NCBI GenBank assembly: GCA_963693305.1
Contig: OY855906.1
Span: forward strand, 22,535,789-22,599,788
DNA length: 64,000 bases
Reading direction: 5' to 3'
Source: Meandrina meandrites
Taxonomy: Eukaryota; Cnidaria; Anthozoa; Scleractinia; Meandrinidae
In this document: positions 58,643 to 64,000 of the stretch, one piece after another
Position numbering within the stretch: position 1 is the stretch's first letter
Layout of the letters: every line of letters begins with the position of its first letter
Translations under genes and position numbers: made by a program
Notes under the pieces: model-generated
The model's database searches: none
What the model saw: the letters and a program-made list of their open reading frames with translations, nothing else
Told to the model about the DNA's origin: nothing

Positions 58643-59770
58643 ATGGTGAGCAAGAGATACGCGAAGGCAAACAACCCGCTGGTACCGGACTATGACCCCA
58701 GCAAACCGAGCAGTTACATCATGTATCTCGACGCGAACAACCTCTATGGCTGGGCAATGAGCAAGCCACCCCCAAAAAGGGATTTTAAATGGAAACGTGT
58801 TATGCCAACGGAGGAAGACATCCTTAAGAAAAAAGAAAACGCAAGGAATGGATGGATTCTTGAAGTTGATCTTGAATATCCAGCAGAACTGCATGAAGAA
58901 CACAACAGCTACCCCCTCGCGCCTGAGAAAAAGGTCGTGAAAAAGGAATGTATGTCGGACTACCAAAAGAGGTTGATGAAAGTGCTGGAGCTGAAACCCC
59001 CGGACAGCGAGAAGGTGCTGCTGACACTTGAGAACAAAAACAACTATGTCGTGCATTACAGAAACTTGCAGTTTTATCTGAAGCAGGGCATGAAACTGAC
59101 GCGCGTGCACAGGGTGTTGGAGTTCGAACAAGAATGCTGGATGGAGCCGTACATCCGAATGAATACAGAATTCAGGAAAAAAGCAAAGAACGACTTTGAA
59201 AAGAACTTTTACAAGCTAATGAATAACTCAGTTTTCGGCAAAACCATGGAAAACCTGCGTAACCGTGTTGACATAAAAATAGAACGCAGCAATGAGACAG
59301 ACAAAATAAGGAAATTGGTTGCAAGCCCTTTGTACTCAAGGCATGTTATATTTTCAAATGACCTCGTCGGAATCGACATGCGCAAAAGCCGGCTGCTGCT
59401 CAACAAGCCTGTCTACACGAGGATGACTATCCTTGACAACAGCAAGATCCTGATGTACGACTTTTTCTACAACCATCTGAAAAAGCAATACGGCCAAAGG
59501 TGCGAGCTCTTGTACACAGACACAGATAGCCTTCTGCTTGAAATCAAAACGGATGACGTCTACAAAGACATCAAATCAAACGAAAATCAATATGATACGA
59601 GTGACTACCCGAAGGAGCATCCAATCCACTCAAACGCGAACAAAAAGGTCTTAGGCAAAATGAAAGACGAATGTGCCGGAACCCCCATAGCACAGTGTGT
59701 TTGTCTGAGGCCGAAAATGTACTCTATCTTGAAGGCAGACGAAAAAATATCAAAAAAGCAAAGGGTGTAA
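58643..59770 (+). CDS. DNA polymerase B, palm and fingers portion
   Basis: A 375-codon frame holding the catalytic core: motif A D30-A-N-N-L-Y-G36, motif B around 191-199 (KLMNNSVFG) and motif C Y291-T-D-T-D-S296, so both metal-binding aspartates are retained. The natural protein would continue from the preceding frame; the ATG here is internal, and a single-base loss just upstream separates the two. The frame ends at a stop following an extra base in an A-rich run; the true C-terminus (HEQYKETLFGKQQLWHGMN, then GMHVNKISLSPFDSK) is in the next frame to 60093. Confidence 0.85.
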   Translation: MVSKRYAKANNPLVPDYDPSKPSSYIMYLDANNLYGWAMSKPPPKRDFKWKRVMPTEEDILKKKENARNGWILEVDLEYPAELHEEHNSYPLAPEKKVVKKECMSDYQKRLMKVLELKPPDSEKVLLTLENKNNYVVHYRNLQFYLKQGMKLTRVHRVLEFEQECWMEPYIRMNTEFRKKAKNDFEKNFYKLMNNSVFGKTMENLRNRVDIKIERSNETDKIRKLVASPLYSRHVIFSNDLVGIDMRKSRLLLNKPVYTRMTILDNSKILMYDFFYNHLKKQYGQRCELLYTDTDSLLLEIKTDDVYKDIKSNENQYDTSDYPKEHPIHSNANKKVLGKMKDECAGTPIAQCVCLRPKMYSILKADEKISKKQRV

Positions 59771-60101
59771 AAAAGAGCGTTGTCAAGAAACAAATAATGC
59801 ATGAACAGTACAAGGAAACGCTTTTTGGTAAGCAGCAGTTATGGCATGGAATGAACATTCTTCCAAGCGAGGGGCATGAGATTTACGGCATGCATGTCAA
59901 CAAAATTTCGCTTTCCCCATTTGATTCAAAGTGCTGGATAGCAGATGATGGGATCAATACAAATGCTTACGGGTACACAAGGACTTTATTCACAAATACT
60001 GAAATCAAAGAAATAGAAGCTTTATTAACAAATACTAAAATCAAAGAAATAGAAACTTTAACAGAAGAAGCTTTAACAGAGATGCTGAAATGAAAGTAAT
60101 G

Positions 60102-60660
60102 TTATAGTTGGTCGGGGTGTAATTGTGTGTTTGGAGGCACAACCAGCAGTTCTTCACGCACGAAGCCGCGCTTGGGCCCGTCGTGCAAATAGTAGAGAAC
60201 GGGCTGATTTGGTTTGGTAAAAGATCGTTCAATGTTGTAAACTTTCAAAGACCAGATTGGATCGTGGCTCTTTTGACGCCACCGTCAAGCTCGCCAGGTT
60301 GGTACAAATACCTAACATGCACGAGAGAGGGGAGCTTTTTTTCCCTTTGCCCAACAGGCCTCGAATAAGGTGTCGATGGCTTTGCAGAAACATTTTTTTC
60401 TTTGATGGCAACGGCGGGTTTCTGGCCGGTAAGGCTTGGCCACAACTTCAGGAAGCCTTTTTACCCACGCCGTGGACCGCTGGCCCTCGGGCAGGCGCAT
60501 TTCAACGGCGTACTGGTGCCCGAACACGCGCTCAGCCAGGGTGCGGTTGAAACGTTCAACAATGGCCTGGTCACGGTGAATGTCAACTCGCCCGCGACGA
60601 ATGTACGTTTTGTGATTTTCCATTCCTTTTGTAACAGCGCCCATGAATTCGCGCCCAGGG
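60102..60660 (-). pseudogene. Maverick/Polinton-type integrase, C-terminal remnant
   Basis: From about 60660 downward the minus strand reads GREFMGAVTKGMENHK, HRDQAIVERFNRTLAE (the third catalytic acid of the rve-family DDE integrase, E in IVERFNRTL), WVKRLPEVV, and after frame changes near 60440 and 60290 VRYLYQPGELDGG and VLYYLHDGPKRGFVREELLV, a C-terminal chromodomain-like or SH3-like tail common in cnidarian element integrases. The first two catalytic aspartates and the zinc-binding N-terminus are missing: sequence similarity stops near 60660 where the plus-strand repeat gene begins. The stop codon (60102-60104) is 8 bp from the polymerase stop (60091-60093), so the two genes converge tail to tail as in a compact element. 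Confidence 0.8.
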
Positions 60661-60677
60661 CAACCTGCAGCAGCAGG

Positions 60678-61539
60678 GAACTAGCGGAAGACATCGATTA
60701 TATTTTGAGTGATGATATCGGTACAGCTGAATCTAATGAACAAGTCTCCGAGGTTACAGTCTCACCCACGAAAAAGGCGCAGCGTCCCAAGAAATATTCC
60801 ACAAAAGCACAAACGAACATGGATGACGAAGAACTAGCAGAGGATATTGACTACATTTTAAACGATGATACTTCAGCTGAATCAAATGGAAAAATCCGCT
60901 CTGGTACGGATTCACCTACAAAGAAGACACGGAATACAAAGAAAGATTTCATGAAAAGAGAACAAAAGGGCATGGATGACAAAGAATTCGCAGAGGATAT
61001 CGACTGCACCTTTAAACAAGATGTCTTTCAACTGATTCAAATCAACAAAGCTCCTCTGCTACAGTTTCGTCCTTGATCAAACCACAGTGTCCCAAGAAAT
61101 ATCCTACAAGTAAAAAAGACGTTATGGACGATCAAAACTAGCAGAGGATATCGATTATATTTTAAATGACGATGTCGGTATCAATGAGCCAAATGAACAA
61201 ATCTCCTTTGCTCCAGTGCCACCCACGAAAAAGGCCAAGCGCGCCAAGAAACTTTCCACTAAAGAACAAAAGAACGTAGATGTCAAGAAACTGGAAAAGG
61301 ATATCAACTTCATTTTGAATGACGATATCACTACAGCTGAATCAGATAGACAAATCTCCTCTGGTGCAGTTTCACCCACGAACAATGTGCAAAGTCCCAA
61401 GAGATCTTCCAAAAGGGGGAACATGCGCGTAAACGACAAGAAACTAACAAATGATGTGGACTTTGTCTTCAAACATGACATCCCTGCAGCTGAATCCAAC
61501 AGTCAAATCGCGTATGGCAAAGTTCCGTCAAAGAAAATA
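60678..61539 (+). pseudogene. Acidic/basic tandem-repeat protein, 5' block (repeats 1-6)
   Basis: Six consecutive repeats of 51 residues (153 bp apart: 60678, 60831, about 60984, about 61135, 61288, 61441). Each starts with a short acidic helix-like motif (ELAEDIDYILNDD or a variant), goes through AESNxQISSG, an SPTKKA-type site and PKK-rich basic residues, and ends in MDDK. No known family is recognised. Two single-base losses (near 61025 and 61135) shift the frame, but the next repeats continue recognisably in the new frame. The upstream end meets the integrase remnant at about 60660-60678, so the true start of the protein is not visible. The 153 bp period and the SP/KK motifs suggest a nuclear, DNA- or chromatin-associated role, which is inference only. 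Confidence 0.6.
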
Positions 61540-62038
61540 CAGTAGAACCCCGGTAACTCGAACCCCTATAACTCGAACAACCCCGCTAACTCGAACAGAG
61601 TCTCAATTCCCTTGGATTTGAACTAACTTTTCAGTCATTTTTACCCGGATAACTCGAACCCCGATAACTCGAAAACCCCGCTAACTCGAACTCAATTTCT
61701 TTTCACTTGATCAAAATTTGGGTCAAATGTACCCCGATAACTCGAATTCCGGTTCTTGCAACTCGCCACGGTTGCCCATTGATTAGAGCAGCGAACAGAT
61801 CACGTATTTGACAGCCATTTTCCACTCTTATCACAAGAAGGTATGGTCGTGATAGAGTTTCTGACGAGATAAGTTCAATTTGCACTGTACTGGAGACTGC
61901 AGTGCTGAAAAATCAGTAAATTATCAATTATTAACTTGGCAAATTAAATATTCAATCGACCCCGATAACTCGAAACCCCGCTAACTCGAACTGTTTTTCG
62001 TTTCCCTTCAGAGTTCGAGTTACCGGGATTCTACTGTA
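61538..62038. mobile_element. 497 bp MITE inside the repeat gene (TA target)
   Basis: The element spans 61540-62036, with inverted ends starting CAGTAGAACCCCGGTAACTC (the right end has one T-for-C change) and a TA dinucleotide on each side (61538-61539, 62037-62038). Internally it is built from repeated CCCCGATAACTCGAA words. Such ends and the TA duplication are typical of Tc1/mariner-pogo type non-autonomous elements. Removing the element plus one TA rejoins the flanking repeat-protein frame exactly. Confidence 0.92.
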
Positions 62039-63120
62039 GTTTCGTTTCAGGAAACGAACAAGACGGACGAAAAGTTGGAAATGGACATCCAGTGCATTCT
62101 TAAAGACGATACTGTTGAAGATGTTTCAAACGGAAAATTCTCATCGGGTCTTAGCGCACTTCCTCCTCCTGAAAAGGAGGGATTCACGCGGAAACACTGT
62201 AAGCGGGCAGATGATCAATTGGCGAAGAATATCCAGTATATTTTAAATGATGACGTCTTTACTGCTGATTCAAATGATGATGCATATTCTTCCAGTCCTG
62301 ACGAATTACCAAGACCAAAGACCAGCAATACAAAGCTCACCTCAGCAATGGATTTGGACAGGACCTTTGATCCTGCATCAGTAGCTTCTTCAAATCACGC
62401 AGATGATAAATTAGTACAGGATATAGAATATATTCTAAATGACGATCTGGTCGACGTCTCCTCGAATGGACCACCTCTGTTGAGATCTGGAGCAGCACGG
62501 CGCCTCAAAAAGCAATCTCTTCCGACACCAAAGCAAGCAGATGGCGAATTGTTAACTACTAACGAAAGGACTTTAAATGATGAAACTGTCCAGGGTGCCT
62601 CAAATGAACCGTTATCCTCGAGTCCTGGGGCGGCTCTACATCTCAAGAAGACAACCCCTACGCGGAAATCGAAGTATATACCAATGGTAGAAAAAGTGGC
62701 TGAAGAAACTGATTCAAAGGCGTCAAAAACTTCAACCAGCCAAGGGTTGCGACTGCAGAGAGATTTCGCGTCGAAATAGAGCACAGCAAAACATCAGAGA
62801 ACACATTCGACGAGGACGAAAGACGACACGGAAGAGAAAGCATTGTCAAAGGATATCGATGATATCTTAAAAGTAGACTTACATCCTGCTGAATCAGTTC
62901 CACCTATTGGTAGCTCATTACCACGACGAAAGACTCGTCATCCAAAACCAACGTTAGCTACGAATATAAGCAAGACCCAAGGTTCTTTATCAGCAGCTTC
63001 TAGTTCTCGTGCAGTGCCACACCCAAAGCAGGATTTTAGTCCAAAACCAAGACGCGTAACGGAAGATGGCTTTATATAGTGTGTATCAAACGGACAAATC
63101 CTCTCGAGTGCTTGCGCAGC
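62039..63120 (+). pseudogene. Acidic/basic tandem-repeat protein, middle block (repeats 7-11)
   Basis: One frame continues from the MITE to the window end, broken by two TAG codons (62777-62779 and 63077-63079). Repeats here vary more: MDIQCILKDD, QYILNDDVFTADSN, EYILNDDLVDVSSN, a degraded one near 62560 and KDIDDILKVDLHPAES near 62850. Linkers are Ser/Pro/Lys-rich with many basic SPxK-like sites. Translation through both TAG codons looks sensible on either side, so they are probably point mutations rather than true ends, although separate short proteins cannot be excluded. Confidence 0.55.
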
Positions 63121-64000
63121 TCAGCGCACCAACAAAGATTTCACAAAGAAATCAAAAGATTTGTTAACCCTCGAAGACGTTGATTCGAGTATGCAAATCG
63201 ATTCAAGCTCTTGGGCTGTGCCGCGGTCGCCAAAGGGTTTTTTTCGGAAACAAAGGCCTGCAAAGAACGTCGTGATAGGAAAAAAGTGCGACGATAATCT
63301 ACAAGATACTGAAAAAGTGTCTTCAATCGGATCAATCATGTCGAGTCCTGGTGTTAGTACTCGTTTGAGGATGAAGCGTCCCACAAGACAGCTCAAGGAA
63401 ACAGAGGAGAGTAACTTGGACCAAATTATCGACGAGATTTTGGACATTCCAACGGCTGACTCTAGTACTTCTGTGGAAAATCTTTCTGATGTTGGAGTAA
63501 GTTTAAGAAAAAGTAATTCTACAAGGCAGCCCAAGCAGTCCAAGCATACAGAGGAAGGTAACTTGGAAGAAGCTATCAACGACATTTTAGAAATTCCAAC
63601 ACTTGACATTGACAGCAAAGCAGCAGTGAAGCTTAGCACTGTGAATAAAGAACGGAAGACAAAGTCGAGAAAGAAAGTGGACACGTGTGAATCACGTGGT
63701 ATAGATACTCAGCAGCCTACTGCACAGACACTTGCTGATAGAGGTGTGCCAAATGTTGAAATCCCGGATGCTAAGGCTAGTTCCTCTAGTATTGAAACTA
63801 AGAATTACGACAGTAGAGACACCATGCGACCTATGGCGGCAGGATCTTCTAGAATAACGTCTAAGGGATGTTCTGCTTCTCCTGATACAGTTAAGCCTCC
63901 ATCTTCCGACACAACAAGAAAACAGCTCTCCAAAAGAAAACAAACACTGCCAGCTATCCTCAAGGACGAAAGTATCGTGCGGAAACTGCGCATGAGAACT
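63121..64000 (+). CDS. Acidic/basic tandem-repeat protein, 3' block (open at window end)
   Basis: At least 290 codons with no stop to the last base. It contains two more copies of the helix motif (NLDQIIDEILDIPTAD near 63415 and NLEEAINDILEIPTLD near 63565) separated by about 50 residues, then a Ser/Thr-rich region and a basic tail beginning near 63920 (KRKQTLPAILKDESIV). The block is in frame with 62039-63120. It continues past the window, so its end and any further domain are unseen. No homologue is recognised. Confidence 0.55.

Larger units (their letters stand above)
56583..60093 (+). pseudogene. Maverick/Polinton-type family-B DNA polymerase (broken)
   Basis: A protein-primed family-B polymerase gene (pfam DNA_pol_B_2 type) spread over four reading-frame pieces: 56583-58145, about 58150-58640, 58643-59770 and about 59745-60093. 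All three polymerase motifs survive: A (DANNLYG), B (KLMNNSVFGK) and C (YTDTDS). Exonuclease motifs I (DFE) and III (YVKTD, near 58430) are present. The stretch that should carry exonuclease motif II is missing: the sequence passes from a Gln/Asn-rich segment near 58235 straight to the KKGIYPYEYMDSW region, so about 150 codons appear deleted. Other lesions are a frame change at about 58140, a TAG at 58377-58379, a single-base loss near 58630 and a frame change in an A-rich run near 59750. In live elements the enzyme replicates the element's linear DNA. The compact tail-to-tail integrase at 60102 supports a Maverick/Polinton-like origin rather than a mitochondrial plasmid. Confidence 0.88.

Noticed and set aside
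60402..60677. The first part of the 224-codon plus-strand frame at 60402-61076
   Set aside because: Up to about 60660 it is antisense to the integrase remnant; the repeat protein begins only at about 60678.

Overview
The window looks like intergenic and intronic DNA from a metazoan, most likely an anthozoan cnidarian (stony coral or sea anemone). I infer this from the AT-rich base composition, GT-AG style exon edges and the mix of element types: L1/Tx1-like, CR1-like and other LINE 3' ends, Penelope-like and DIRS-like retroelements, tRNA-derived SINEs, small inverted-repeat (MITE-like) elements and a Maverick/Polinton-type remnant. The species is inferred from repertoire only; no database search was possible. 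No bacterial features (operons, ribosome binding sites, CRISPR, rRNA) are present. Almost nothing here is an intact gene: most coding matter is decayed mobile-element sequence, with a few candidate host exons.

Layout. 0-8 kb: an inverted repeat pair around a degenerate minisatellite and a RecQ-like helicase first exon (minus), two copies of a tRNA-headed SINE, a dispersed G-tract repeat, and a possible two-exon gene on the minus strand (5.6-7.1 kb). 8-15 kb: inverted-repeat arms, a broken L1/Tx1-type LINE (plus), a tRNA-SINE, then a TRIM-type RING exon (minus) placed head to head with a possible first exon (plus). 15.8-19.5 kb: a 3.67 kb imperfect palindrome whose axis is an AAT microsatellite. 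19.5-25.4 kb: mostly featureless, then a LINE 3' end (plus) and a Penelope-like RT remnant (minus). 25.4-36.8 kb: a cluster of diverged, partly tandem compound repeats, including a Penelope GIY-YIG remnant and a long CCTAT array. 38-44 kb: a SINE, an 885 bp near-identical direct duplication, a DIRS-like RT remnant and a CR1-like LINE 3' end.

46-54 kb: a ~41 bp minisatellite interrupted by a 565 bp MITE at a TTAA target, then about 6 kb of 10/20 bp CGTTT-phased satellite organised into three 1,826 bp higher-order units with internal strand flips. 54-55.4 kb: purine/pyrimidine-rich repeat and a 173 bp tandem repeat.

56.2-64 kb is the most gene-like part: a perfect-looking hairpin, a Maverick/Polinton-type family-B DNA polymerase (plus, broken), its integrase tail (minus, stop codons 8 bp apart), and directly beside it an unrecognised repeat protein on the plus strand. 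That protein has a dozen or so ~51-residue repeats (a DIxYILNDD acidic helix followed by an SPTKK basic stretch). It is broken by two frameshifts, two TAG codons and a TA-flanked MITE, yet is open to the window end. It is the best candidate for an undescribed protein family here.
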